Below, piece after piece: positions 14,332 to 21,801 of a stretch of DNA of 64,000 bases. The notes beneath the pieces were generated by a model that was given only the letters and a program-made list of their open reading frames with translations, did no database searches and was not told the DNA's origin. The first letter of the stretch is position 1; each line of letters starts with the position of its first letter. The stretch is from ASV31 sp965229765 (GTDB lineage Bacteria > Pseudomonadota > Alphaproteobacteria > Rhodobacterales > Rhodobacteraceae): the NCBI GenBank assembly GCA_965229765.1, contig CBDDJT010000004.1:558001-622000 (forward strand), read 5' to 3'. The translations under genes and the position numbers were made by a program.

Positions 14332-15321
14332 ATGACAAAACTTCCCCTGACCATCGCCACCACCGATTACGACCATTTCCGCGACATCCGCAGCGGCGTC
14401 GTGGCGCCCGAGGGGATCGACCTGAACTGGCTCCTGCTCGGCCATCACGAATGCTTCGCCCGGATGACTGCGAACCGCGAATTCGACCTGTCGGAAATGT
14501 CCTTTGCCAAGTTCTCTACCCAGGTCACGCGGCCCAACAGCGACCTGATCGGCCTGCCGGTGATCTGCTCGCGCCTGTTCCGGTTCTCGTCCTTCTACGT
14601 CAACCGGAAGTCCGGCATCGAAAGCATCGAGGACCTTTATGGCAAGACCGTGGGCAGCCCCGAATGGGCGCATTCCGCCGCCGTCTGGATGCGCGGCTGG
14701 ATGCAGAACGATCTTGGCATGGACATGACCCGCATCCGCTGGGTGCAGGCGGGCGCCAACGCTCCGGGGCGCGAGGAAAAGGTCGAACTGAACCTGCCCG
14801 AGGGGATCGAGATCACCCGCGTCAAGGACAAGTCCCTGTCCCAGATGCTGGCAAGCGGAGAGCTCGACTGCGCCATCATCGCCCGACCGCCGACCTGCTT
14901 TCTTGAAGGCCACCCCGACATCGTGCGGCTGTTTCCCGATTTCCTGGAGCGCGAGGAAGCCCAGTATGCCGAAACAGGCGTCTGGCCGATCATGCATATC
15001 GTGGCGATGAAAAAGTCTGTCCACGACGCCCAACCATGGGCTGCGCGCAACCTTTACGCCGCCTTCGACGAATCGCGCCGCCGCAGCGTCGAGCGCATCC
15101 TCGACCCCGCCGTGTCGCGCTATCCGGTGGCATGGCTGCCGACCTATGCGCGCAAGATGCAGGGCATCTTCGGCAAGGAACTTTTCCCCTTCGGGGTCGA
15201 AGCCAACCGCAAGACATGGGAGATGATGGGTCTTTATACCTGGCAGCAGGGCATCGCCCACCGCCGCTTTGGGCCCGAAGACATCTTTCCCGCCTCGATC
15301 GAGACGAAGGTGATCATATGA
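14332..15321 (+). CDS. 4,5-dihydroxyphthalate decarboxylase family protein (copy 2)
   Basis: This 329-residue protein begins MTKLPLTIATTDYDHF and is a paralogue of the product at 1580-2566. They share NREFD-SEMS, VELNLPEGIEITRV against IALNLPPNFRVERI, RLFPDFLE and PIMHIVAMKK, and the spacing is conserved along the length. No signal peptide is seen. A long upstream frame to 14161 runs through operator O4 and is not coding. It is the first gene of an operon with two class II aldolase-fold proteins and an AroE-like enzyme. The two copies may act on successive or isomeric dihydroxylated acids, or form a heteromer. Confidence 0.8.
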   Translation: MTKLPLTIATTDYDHFRDIRSGVVAPEGIDLNWLLLGHHECFARMTANREFDLSEMSFAKFSTQVTRPNSDLIGLPVICSRLFRFSSFYVNRKSGIESIEDLYGKTVGSPEWAHSAAVWMRGWMQNDLGMDMTRIRWVQAGANAPGREEKVELNLPEGIEITRVKDKSLSQMLASGELDCAIIARPPTCFLEGHPDIVRLFPDFLEREEAQYAETGVWPIMHIVAMKKSVHDAQPWAARNLYAAFDESRRRSVERILDPAVSRYPVAWLPTYARKMQGIFGKELFPFGVEANRKTWEMMGLYTWQQGIAHRRFGPEDIFPASIETKVII

Positions 15322-15338
15322 CGTGCCGAAATCCCCGC

Positions 15339-15379
15339 GCCGACGTTATGCCGACGTTTTGCCGACGTGATGCCGACGT
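15339..15379. repeat. Four-unit 11-bp-period repeat array (locus 1)
   Basis: The octamer GCCGACGT occurs at 15339, 15350, 15361 and 15372, exactly 11 bp apart, in the spacer between two co-directional genes. A second array with the same core on the opposite strand is at 59390. The sequence next to it (GCGCGG followed by an ATTTCGG-like block in reverse) is also shared. Confidence 0.75.
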
Positions 15380-15409
15380 CCCGAATTCCGCCTTTTCGGG
15401 CCCCCGGAC

Positions 15410-16156
15410 ATGACCGCCCCGACCTCTGGCGGGCCCGTCGATCCGGCCCTGATCGCAGACCTCGCCGCCGCCGCGCGCATCCTCGCCGCACGCGGTGTGG
15501 TCGATGCCTTTGGCCATGTTTCCATGCGCCATCCCACCGCGCCCGACCGCTACCTGATGTCCCGTGCGCTGGCCCCCGCGCGCGTGACACCCGCCGATAT
15601 CGTCGAGTATGATCTGAATAGCGACGCCTGTAACCCCAACGCACAAAAGGGTTTTCTGGAACGCTTCATTCATGGAGAGATCTATCGCGCCCGTCCCGAC
15701 CTCGGCGCGGTGGTGCATTCGCACTCGCCCTCGGTGATCCCCTTCGGCTTGACGTCGCGGCGCCCGATCCAGGCGATGTTCCACAACGCCGCCTTCCTTG
15801 CGCAGGGCGTTCCGGTGTTCGACATCTCGGAACGTTTCGGCGCCACCGACATGCTGGTCTGCGACTGCACCAAGGGCGTCGCCCTGGCCGAAACCCTCGC
15901 CGACAAAGACATCGCCCTGATGCGCGCCCACGGCTCCGTCGCCTGCGGCCCGACGCTGCAAAGTGCAGTGTTTCGAGCGGTTTATACAGAGGTCAACGCC
16001 CGCATCCAGCATTGGAGCCACGCGCTTGCAGGCGACGAATCCCTCGCCGCGCTGTCGCCCGAAGAGGGTGCGCTGGCCGATGTCCCGAACCAGACCGCCG
16101 GCCTTCGCGCCTGGGATCTCTGGCGCGAGGAGATCCGGGCCGAGGCTGGCTGGTAA
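15410..16156 (+). CDS. Class II aldolase/adducin-fold protein (copy 1)
   Basis: A 248-residue member of the class II aldolase/adducin family. It has GHVSMRH near residue 36, HGEIYRARPDLGAVVHSHS (about 88-106, with the zinc-ligand His pair) and the third His in MRAHGSVA. The family includes fuculose-phosphate aldolases and also the dihydroxybenzoate-type decarboxylases PhtC (3,4-dihydroxyphthalate) and CmtD (dihydroxycumate). Given the neighbours, a decarboxylase or aldolase step in aromatic-acid breakdown is more likely than sugar metabolism. It follows the 11-bp repeat array and lies 12 bp before copy 2. Confidence 0.83.
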   Translation: MTAPTSGGPVDPALIADLAAAARILAARGVVDAFGHVSMRHPTAPDRYLMSRALAPARVTPADIVEYDLNSDACNPNAQKGFLERFIHGEIYRARPDLGAVVHSHSPSVIPFGLTSRRPIQAMFHNAAFLAQGVPVFDISERFGATDMLVCDCTKGVALAETLADKDIALMRAHGSVACGPTLQSAVFRAVYTEVNARIQHWSHALAGDESLAALSPEEGALADVPNQTAGLRAWDLWREEIRAEAGW

Positions 16157-16168
16157 GGAGGCCCACCG

Positions 16169-16849
16169 ATGACGGATACCGAGAAACAGACGCTGAAAGA
16201 GCAGCTAGCCCTGTGCCTGCGGATGCTGGAACACAACGGCATCATCGACTTCAACGGCCATGGCTCTATCCGGCACGGCGACGGCATGCTGATCAACGTC
16301 GGTTCCGCCACCCGCAGCCGGCTGACCGCTGATGACATCTGCCTTGTCGACCTTGACGGCAACCTGCTGGAAGGCAACGGAAAGCCGCCGCTGGAGTTCC
16401 ACCTGCACGCCGGCATCTACCGCGCGCGCCCCGACGTCGGCGCGATCTGCCATGCCCATCCCAAGTGGTCGACCTACCTGACGATGACGGGCCATGACTA
16501 TCTGCCCGTCTTCGCGCAGGGCACGCTGGTCTATCCCATGCCGGTGCTCGACACGCCCGACAGCATCAACACCCCCGAGATGGCGGAACGCCTGGCCAAT
16601 GCCCTGGGTGACGGCCCCGCCGCGCTGATGAAATCCCACGGCGCCGTCGCCGTCGGCACGACCATCACCGAGGCGTTCGTGCTGCTGGCCTACCTCGAGG
16701 AAAACGCCGAGCGCCAGTTTCGCGCGCTTCAGATCGGCACGCCCTATTGCTTCACGCCTGACCAGATCGCCGCGGCGCAGGCCAAGCTGCGCAATCCCGG
16801 CCTGTTTCAGCGCACATGGGACCATTTCCGGGCCAAGCTGGAAGGATAG
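16169..16849 (+). CDS. Class II aldolase/adducin-fold protein (copy 2)
   Basis: This 226-residue protein has FNGHGSIR (about 28-35), HLHAGIYRARPDVGAICHAHP (given as HLHAGIYRARPD and CHAHP) and MKSHGAVAVG, which together supply the zinc ligands of the family. A TAAGGAGG-type ribosome binding site precedes it. It is clearly related to copy 1 but divergent. Tandem copies suggest either a heteromer or two different substrates. It is 6 bp upstream of the AroE-like gene. Confidence 0.83.
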   Translation: MTDTEKQTLKEQLALCLRMLEHNGIIDFNGHGSIRHGDGMLINVGSATRSRLTADDICLVDLDGNLLEGNGKPPLEFHLHAGIYRARPDVGAICHAHPKWSTYLTMTGHDYLPVFAQGTLVYPMPVLDTPDSINTPEMAERLANALGDGPAALMKSHGAVAVGTTITEAFVLLAYLEENAERQFRALQIGTPYCFTPDQIAAAQAKLRNPGLFQRTWDHFRAKLEG

Positions 16850-16855
16850 CCGACG

Positions 16856-17704
16856 ATGGCGCAGGACCATTTCCACCTTGCCGGGGTCATGGGCTGGCCC
16901 GTGATGCATTCCCGCTCGCCCCTGATGCACAATTACTGGATGCGGCAGCAGGGCTTGCAGGGCACCTATGTGCCGCTGGCGATCCGTCCCGGCACGGTCG
17001 AGGCGGCGCTGCGCGGTCTGCACCCGCTGCGGTTTTCGGGCGTGAACGTCACGATTCCGCACAAGCTGGACGCGATGCGCGCGGTGGATGAGCTTGACCC
17101 CGTGGCGGAACGCATCGGCGCGGTGTCCTGCATCCATGTGCGCGACGACGGCACCCTTTTCGGCACCAACAACGACTGGCGCGGGTTCCTTGGCAACCTG
17201 CGCGAAACCGTGCCCGGCTGGGCGCCCGGGGCCGGCCCCGCCACGGTGATCGGCGCGGGCGGCGGCGCGCGCGCGGTGTGCTACGGGCTGCTGGAGGCCG
17301 GGGTGCCCGAGGTTCGGCTGGTCAACCGCACCGGGGATCACGCCGACCGCGTGATCGAGGCCATTGGCGGCCCGATCAGGCGTGTTGCATGGCAGGACCG
17401 CGCCGCCGCGCTGGATGGTGCCGCGATGGTCGTCAACACGACGAGCCTTGGCATGAAGGGGCAACCGCCGCTGGACCTGCCGCTTGATGCACTTGGACCC
17501 GACGCCGTGGTGGCCGACATCGTCTACGTGCCCGAAGAAACGCCGCTTCTGGCCGCGGCGCGGGCGCGCGGCAACCGCACCGTGGGGGGCCTTGGGATGC
17601 TGCTGCATCAGGGGCCGCCCGCGTGGAAGCTGTGGTTCGACCTGACGCCAGAGGTTACACCAGAGCTGCGCGACCTGATGTCGGCCAGCCTGGCAGGCGG
17701 TTAG
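16856..17704 (+). CDS. Shikimate dehydrogenase-like NAD(P)-dependent oxidoreductase
   Basis: This 282-residue AroE-family protein keeps the shikimate-binding HSRSPLMHN (about 18-26), the catalytic lysine in NVTIPHK (about 63-69), Asp in GTNNDWRGF (usual form NTDG-GF) and the nucleotide loop GAGGGARAV. The changed NTD motif and its place at the end of a catabolic operon argue for a quinate/shikimate- or hydroxyacid-type dehydrogenase of the pathway rather than the biosynthetic enzyme. A housekeeping aroE elsewhere in the genome would support this. Its stop overlaps that of ubiG by 4 bp in a convergent arrangement. Confidence 0.85.
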   Translation: MAQDHFHLAGVMGWPVMHSRSPLMHNYWMRQQGLQGTYVPLAIRPGTVEAALRGLHPLRFSGVNVTIPHKLDAMRAVDELDPVAERIGAVSCIHVRDDGTLFGTNNDWRGFLGNLRETVPGWAPGAGPATVIGAGGGARAVCYGLLEAGVPEVRLVNRTGDHADRVIEAIGGPIRRVAWQDRAAALDGAAMVVNTTSLGMKGQPPLDLPLDALGPDAVVADIVYVPEETPLLAAARARGNRTVGGLGMLLHQGPPAWKLWFDLTPEVTPELRDLMSASLAGG

Positions 17705-18438
17705 GCGGGTTTCGTGCTGGCGGTCACGTAGTTCACCGAAAGGTCCCGGTCCGAGATCGACCAGGACCAGCCCAGCGGATTGAAGACAAAGCCCTTGCGG
17801 TCGACGGGCGTCAGGCCGGCGCGCGCGATCAGGTCGAACAATTCGTCCGGCGTGATAAACTTGGCCCATTCATGCGTGCCCTTTGGCAGCCAGCGCATGA
17901 CGTATTCAGCCCCCACGATGGCCATCGCAAAGCTCTTGCCGTTGCGGTTGATCGTGGAACAGATCATCAGCCCGCCGGGCTTCAGCAATTCCTGGCAGGC
18001 TGTCAGATAGGCCAGCGGGTCGGCCACATGCTCGACCACTTCCATGTTCAGCACAGCGTCGAACTGCTCTCCGGCGGCGGCGAGCGCCTCGGCGGTCGTG
18101 TGGCGATAGTCGATGGTCAGACCGGACTGTTCGGCATGGACACGGGCCACGGGAATGTTGCGCTCTGCCGCATCGGCGCCCACCACCTCGGCGCCCAGCC
18201 GCGCCATCGGCTCGGCAAGAAGCCCGCCGCCGCAGCCGATGTCGAGAATGCGCAGCCCCGCAAAAGGCGCCTGACCTGTCAGGTCCCGATCGAATTCTGC
18301 GGCGATCTGACGCGTGATATAGTCCAGCCGGCAGGGGTTGAGCATGTGCAGCGGGCGGAACTTTCCGTTCGAATCCCACCATTCTGCGGCCATGGCCTCG
18401 AACTTGGCGACTTCGGCGGCATCGACGGTGCTTTGCAT
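17701..18438 (-). CDS. ubiG: Ubiquinone biosynthesis O-methyltransferase UbiG
   Basis: SAM-dependent methyltransferase for two O-methylation steps of ubiquinone synthesis. The protein has 245 residues, the usual length. Motif I is ILDIGCGGGLLAEPMARLGA (about 64-83), with NMEVVEHV and GGLMICSTINRN further on. The N-terminal MQSTVDAAEVAKFEAMAAEWWD is typical of alphaproteobacterial UbiG. The gene diverges from the proline iminopeptidase gene with 75 bp between starts. Confidence 0.95.
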   Translation of the reverse strand: MQSTVDAAEVAKFEAMAAEWWDSNGKFRPLHMLNPCRLDYITRQIAAEFDRDLTGQAPFAGLRILDIGCGGGLLAEPMARLGAEVVGADAAERNIPVARVHAEQSGLTIDYRHTTAEALAAAGEQFDAVLNMEVVEHVADPLAYLTACQELLKPGGLMICSTINRNGKSFAMAIVGAEYVMRWLPKGTHEWAKFITPDELFDLIARAGLTPVDRKGFVFNPLGWSWSISDRDLSVNYVTASTKPA

Positions 18439-18513
18439 GGCGTCAGGGCTTCCTGTGTCCAGAAGGTGGATTCCCCCGTGGCGGGGAGTGTCATGGCGCT
18501 ATATAGGGGAAAC

Positions 18514-19509
18514 ATGGACAAGGTCCCGGACCGCAAGAGCGCTGCGCAGTTCCTTTACCCGCCCATCGATCCGTTTGACCAGCGGATGATGGAGGTGGGC
18601 GACGGGCATCGCGTGTACGTCGAACAATGCGGCGCGCCCGATGGCGTGCCGGTGATCGTGTTGCACGGCGGTCCCGGCGGCGGGTGCAGCCCCGCGATGC
18701 GGCGGTATTTCGACCCCCGGTTCTATCGCGTGATCCTGTTCGACCAGCGCGGCTGCGGCCGGTCGCGGCCCCATGCCAGCGTCGAGGCCAACACCACCTG
18801 GCACCTGGTGCGCGACATCGAGGCGATCCGCACCGCGCTGGGCATCGAACGCTGGATCGTCTTTGGCGGCAGCTGGGGCGCGACGCTTGCGCTGATCTAC
18901 GCGCAGACACACCCGGAACGCGCGGCGGCGTTGGTGCTGCGGGGCGTCTTCCTGATGACCGAAGCAGAGTTGCGGTGGTTCTATGGCGGTGGCGCCGGCC
19001 AGTTCTGGCCCGAGGTCTGGGCGCGCTTTGCCCAGATGGTGCCCGGGGATGAGCAGGGCGACCTGATCGCCGCTTACAACCGACGCCTGTTTTCGGGCGA
19101 TCTGATGATGGAAACCCGGTTCGCGAGGGCCTGGGCATCGTGGGAAAACGCGCTGGCCTCTATCGACAATACCACCGGGTCCGGCGGTGAAAGCCCTGCG
19201 GATTATGCCCGTGCCTTCGCGCGGCTGGAGAACCACTATTTCATTAACGGCGGTTTCCTGGAGCAGGATGGCGCGATCCTTGCCAACATGCACCGTATTG
19301 CGGATACGCCGGGCGTGATCGTTCAGGGCCGCTATGACATGATCTGCCCGCCGGCCTCGGCCTACCGGCTGCATCAGGCGTGGCCGGCGTCCGGGCTTTC
19401 GCTGATCTCGAAGGCGGGACACGCGCTTTCGGAACCGGGAATCAGCATCGAACTGGTGCGGGTGATGGACCGGATGCGCGGCGACGCCTGGATCGAGGCA
19501 CTGGCATGA
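18514..19509 (+). CDS. pip: Proline iminopeptidase
   Basis: Serine peptidase of the alpha/beta-hydrolase fold that releases N-terminal proline, 331 residues. The oxyanion motif is HGGPGGGCS, DQRGCGRS is typical of the family, and the nucleophile elbow is GGSWGATL. The catalytic Asp and His fall in GRYDMICPP and KAGHALSEPG. The ATG at 18514 follows AGGGGA; an ATG at 18493 is in frame but less well placed. It overlaps the next gene by an ATGA. Confidence 0.92.
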   Translation: MDKVPDRKSAAQFLYPPIDPFDQRMMEVGDGHRVYVEQCGAPDGVPVIVLHGGPGGGCSPAMRRYFDPRFYRVILFDQRGCGRSRPHASVEANTTWHLVRDIEAIRTALGIERWIVFGGSWGATLALIYAQTHPERAAALVLRGVFLMTEAELRWFYGGGAGQFWPEVWARFAQMVPGDEQGDLIAAYNRRLFSGDLMMETRFARAWASWENALASIDNTTGSGGESPADYARAFARLENHYFINGGFLEQDGAILANMHRIADTPGVIVQGRYDMICPPASAYRLHQAWPASGLSLISKAGHALSEPGISIELVRVMDRMRGDAWIEALA

Positions 19510-21074
19510 CGCCGCAGCCGCGCCGAAGCAGCGCCGCGCATCGCGTCAGCCGCCGCCGCCTGCTGAGCGGAAGTATCGCCGCCGGTGTGCTTGCGGCTAC
19601 GGGCGTCCCCGCCCAGGCGCGCGCCCGGCGGGGGGGGCGCTTGCGTCTGGCGATCGGTGGTGCGTCCGCCCGCGATGGCTGGGACAGCCGGCGAAACTCT
19701 GGGCTGTTCATGACCGCTGCCGCTGTGGGTGCGGTGTTCGACACCCTTACGGAGGTTACGGCCGAAGGGCACCTGACGGGCGAACTGGCGCAGGACTGGA
19801 CAGCGAGCGCCGACGCCCGCGTCTGGACATTTCGCCTGCGCGAGGACGTGGCATTCCATGATGGAGCGCCGTTCGGGGCAGAGGATGTCATCGCGTCCTA
19901 CGCGCTGCACCGGGATGCCGGCTCTCCTGCGCGATGTCTGGTAGATGCGATCGAGGACATGCGCGCGATCGGGCGTCATCGGCTTCGGATCACACTGCGC
20001 CAAGGCAATCCGGATTTTCCATATCACCTGAGTGATCCCCATCTTCTGATCTTTCCGTCGGGACAGATCGCACGGGCCATGGAAGAGGGCATCGGCACCG
20101 GGCTTTACCGGCTGCGGCGCACCGATGCGGGGCGGCGAATCCTGACCGAACGGGTAAGGCGGCACTACAAGGATGGTGCCGCCGGATGGTTCGACGAGGT
20201 CGAGTTTCTTGCGCTCAACCATCCCGAGGACAGGTTGCGCGCCCTGCTGACCGACCGGGTCGATGCCGCAGCGGATCTCGATCTTCGAAGCCGCGCGGCA
20301 TTGGCGGCAAACCGGCGCGTGTTTCCATTCGACGCCTGGGGCAACCAGGTGCTTGGCTTTGCCATGCGCACCGATGCCGCGCCCTTTGACGACCCGCGGG
20401 TGCGGCGTGCGATGAAGCTGGCGGTCGATCGTCCAGCCGTGTTGGCGCAGGTGTTCGCCGGGATGGGCGACGCCTGGTCCGATCATCCGTTGGGGCCCCA
20501 GAACGCCGGGCTTGCCAGCGGCTTGCGTCCGGCGGCCTACGATCCTGGCGCGGCACGGGCGCTGCTGGCCGAGGCGGGGCACGACCGGTTGCGGATCCCG
20601 CTGATCGTGTCGGATGCGGCTTTTCCCGGCGCGGTGGACGCGGCACGGCTTTTCCGGGCACAGGCCGCCGAGGCCGGGATCGAGCTAACGGTTTGCGAGG
20701 TGCCCGCGGCGGATTACTTCAATGACGCATGTGCCGGGTCACTGTTGCACGCCACGTCCTTTGCCGGACGTCCGACAGAGGACGCGATCCTTGCTCTGGT
20801 CACGGCGCCCGGGTCGCCGATGAACCAGACGCGCTGGACCGATGCGGTATTTGACGACGCCATGGGTGCCGCACGCCTTGCACATGATGCAGACGCCCGC
20901 GCAGGCGAAATGTCCCGTGCTCTGCGCCGGATGTCGGACGAAGGCGGATTGCTCTTGCCGATCAGCGCGCCGTTCCTGGGGGCGGCTTCGACACGGCTGG
21001 CACATGGGCACGCGATCGGGCATCTGATGCCATTGGACAGCGGGCGCATCGCCGAACGCTGGTGGATGGCCTGA
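19506..21074 (+). CDS. Tat-exported peptide-type ABC transporter substrate-binding protein
   Basis: Family 5 extracellular solute-binding protein of 522 residues. The N-terminus carries a twin-arginine leader (SRRRLLSG then a hydrophobic stretch, cleavage near AQARA). SBP family 5 landmarks are LTGELAQDWTASADARVWTF, FHDGAPFGAEDV and DPRVRRAMKLAVDR. No permease or ATPase genes for a dipeptide transporter are adjacent, so it is an orphan binding protein translationally coupled to the iminopeptidase. A link between peptide uptake and prolyl-peptide breakdown is plausible. Confidence 0.88.
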   Translation: MTPQPRRSSAAHRVSRRRLLSGSIAAGVLAATGVPAQARARRGGRLRLAIGGASARDGWDSRRNSGLFMTAAAVGAVFDTLTEVTAEGHLTGELAQDWTASADARVWTFRLREDVAFHDGAPFGAEDVIASYALHRDAGSPARCLVDAIEDMRAIGRHRLRITLRQGNPDFPYHLSDPHLLIFPSGQIARAMEEGIGTGLYRLRRTDAGRRILTERVRRHYKDGAAGWFDEVEFLALNHPEDRLRALLTDRVDAAADLDLRSRAALAANRRVFPFDAWGNQVLGFAMRTDAAPFDDPRVRRAMKLAVDRPAVLAQVFAGMGDAWSDHPLGPQNAGLASGLRPAAYDPGAARALLAEAGHDRLRIPLIVSDAAFPGAVDAARLFRAQAAEAGIELTVCEVPAADYFNDACAGSLLHATSFAGRPTEDAILALVTAPGSPMNQTRWTDAVFDDAMGAARLAHDADARAGEMSRALRRMSDEGGLLLPISAPFLGAASTRLAHGHAIGHLMPLDSGRIAERWWMA

Positions 21075-21080
21075 CCCCAC

Positions 21081-21109
21081 TTGCGTGATCCCGGGATTGC
21101 GTCTATATC
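21081..21109 (+). promoter_or_regulatory. Sigma-70-type promoter of the rimP-nusA operon
   Basis: TTGCGT (21081-21086), a 17-bp spacer and TATATC (21104-21109). The predicted start near 21116 leaves a leader of about 90 nt that holds two hairpins before rimP. Confidence 0.55.
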
Positions 21110-21124
21110 CCGATCATCAGCGGC

Positions 21125-21187
21125 GCCTTGGCTTCCACCCCCAAGGCTCCACCGGGAAATATCGACGGGCCGCGCGCCCGTTTTTTT
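21125..21187 (+). terminator. Leader hairpin plus intrinsic terminator upstream of rimP
   Basis: A 7-bp hairpin (GCCTTGG 21125-21131 with CCAAGGC 21141-21147) is followed by CGGGC (21166-21170), a 5-nt loop, GCCCG (21176-21180) and seven T residues. It lies after the apparent promoter and 20 bp before the rimP start, so it can end transcripts before the operon. NusA-dependent attenuation of its own operon is the likely reason. It also lies only about 90 bp after the binding-protein gene and could serve as that gene's terminator. Confidence 0.6.
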
Positions 21188-21208
21188 GTGCCTGATCGTC
21201 AGGGAACC

Positions 21209-21796
21209 ATGTCAGATCTCGTTGCCAAAGCCGCCATTGACAGACGCCTTGCCGAAATCGTCGGCCCGGTGATCGAACACATGGGATTCGAACTGGTGCG
21301 CGTTCGCCTGCTTGGCGGCAGGACCAAGACGATCCAGATCATGGCCGAGCGTCCCCAGGGTGGGATCGAGGTGGACGAGTGTGCCGAGATATCCGCGGCC
21401 GTCAGCGCGGTTCTGGATGTCGAGGACCCGATCGACGACGCCTATACGCTTGAAGTATCGAGCCCCGGCATCGACCGCCCGCTGACGCGCTTCAAGGACT
21501 TCGATGCTTGGGCCGGCTATGAAGCCAAGCTGGAAACCAACGAGCTTATCGACGGACGGCGTCGATTTCGCGGGGTTCTGGCCGGAACCGAGGATGACGA
21601 GGTGCTGGTCGAGATCGACGCCGGCACCATCGGGCTTAGATTCGACTGGCTTGCGGATGCCAAGCTGGTCCTGACCGACGAATTGATCCGAGACATGCTG
21701 CGCGCCCGAAAGGTGTCGGGGCATGGCGAGGGTGGCAGCGTTGACGAGACGGTGTTCGACGAGATCGAAACCGACAACGGCTCTGAGGAGAACTGA
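21209..21796 (+). CDS. rimP: Ribosome maturation factor RimP
   Basis: Required for 30S subunit maturation. The protein has 195 residues from the ATG at 21209, with AGGGAA just before; the in-frame extension to 21128 covers the leader terminator and is not coding. The family signature SSPGIDRPLTRFKDF lies near residue 90, with an Sm-like C-terminal domain (FRGVLAGTEDDEVLVEI). It is first in the conserved rimP-nusA-ylxR-infB operon, 5 bp before nusA. Confidence 0.95.
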   Translation: MSDLVAKAAIDRRLAEIVGPVIEHMGFELVRVRLLGGRTKTIQIMAERPQGGIEVDECAEISAAVSAVLDVEDPIDDAYTLEVSSPGIDRPLTRFKDFDAWAGYEAKLETNELIDGRRRFRGVLAGTEDDEVLVEIDAGTIGLRFDWLADAKLVLTDELIRDMLRARKVSGHGEGGSVDETVFDEIETDNGSEEN

Positions 21797-21801
21797 GGAA
21801 C

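Noticed and set aside
16856..17704. Assignment as the biosynthetic aroE
   Set aside because: It sits at the end of a catabolic operon and has an altered NTD motif. I could not exclude it fully without the rest of the genome, so the gene symbol is left blank.
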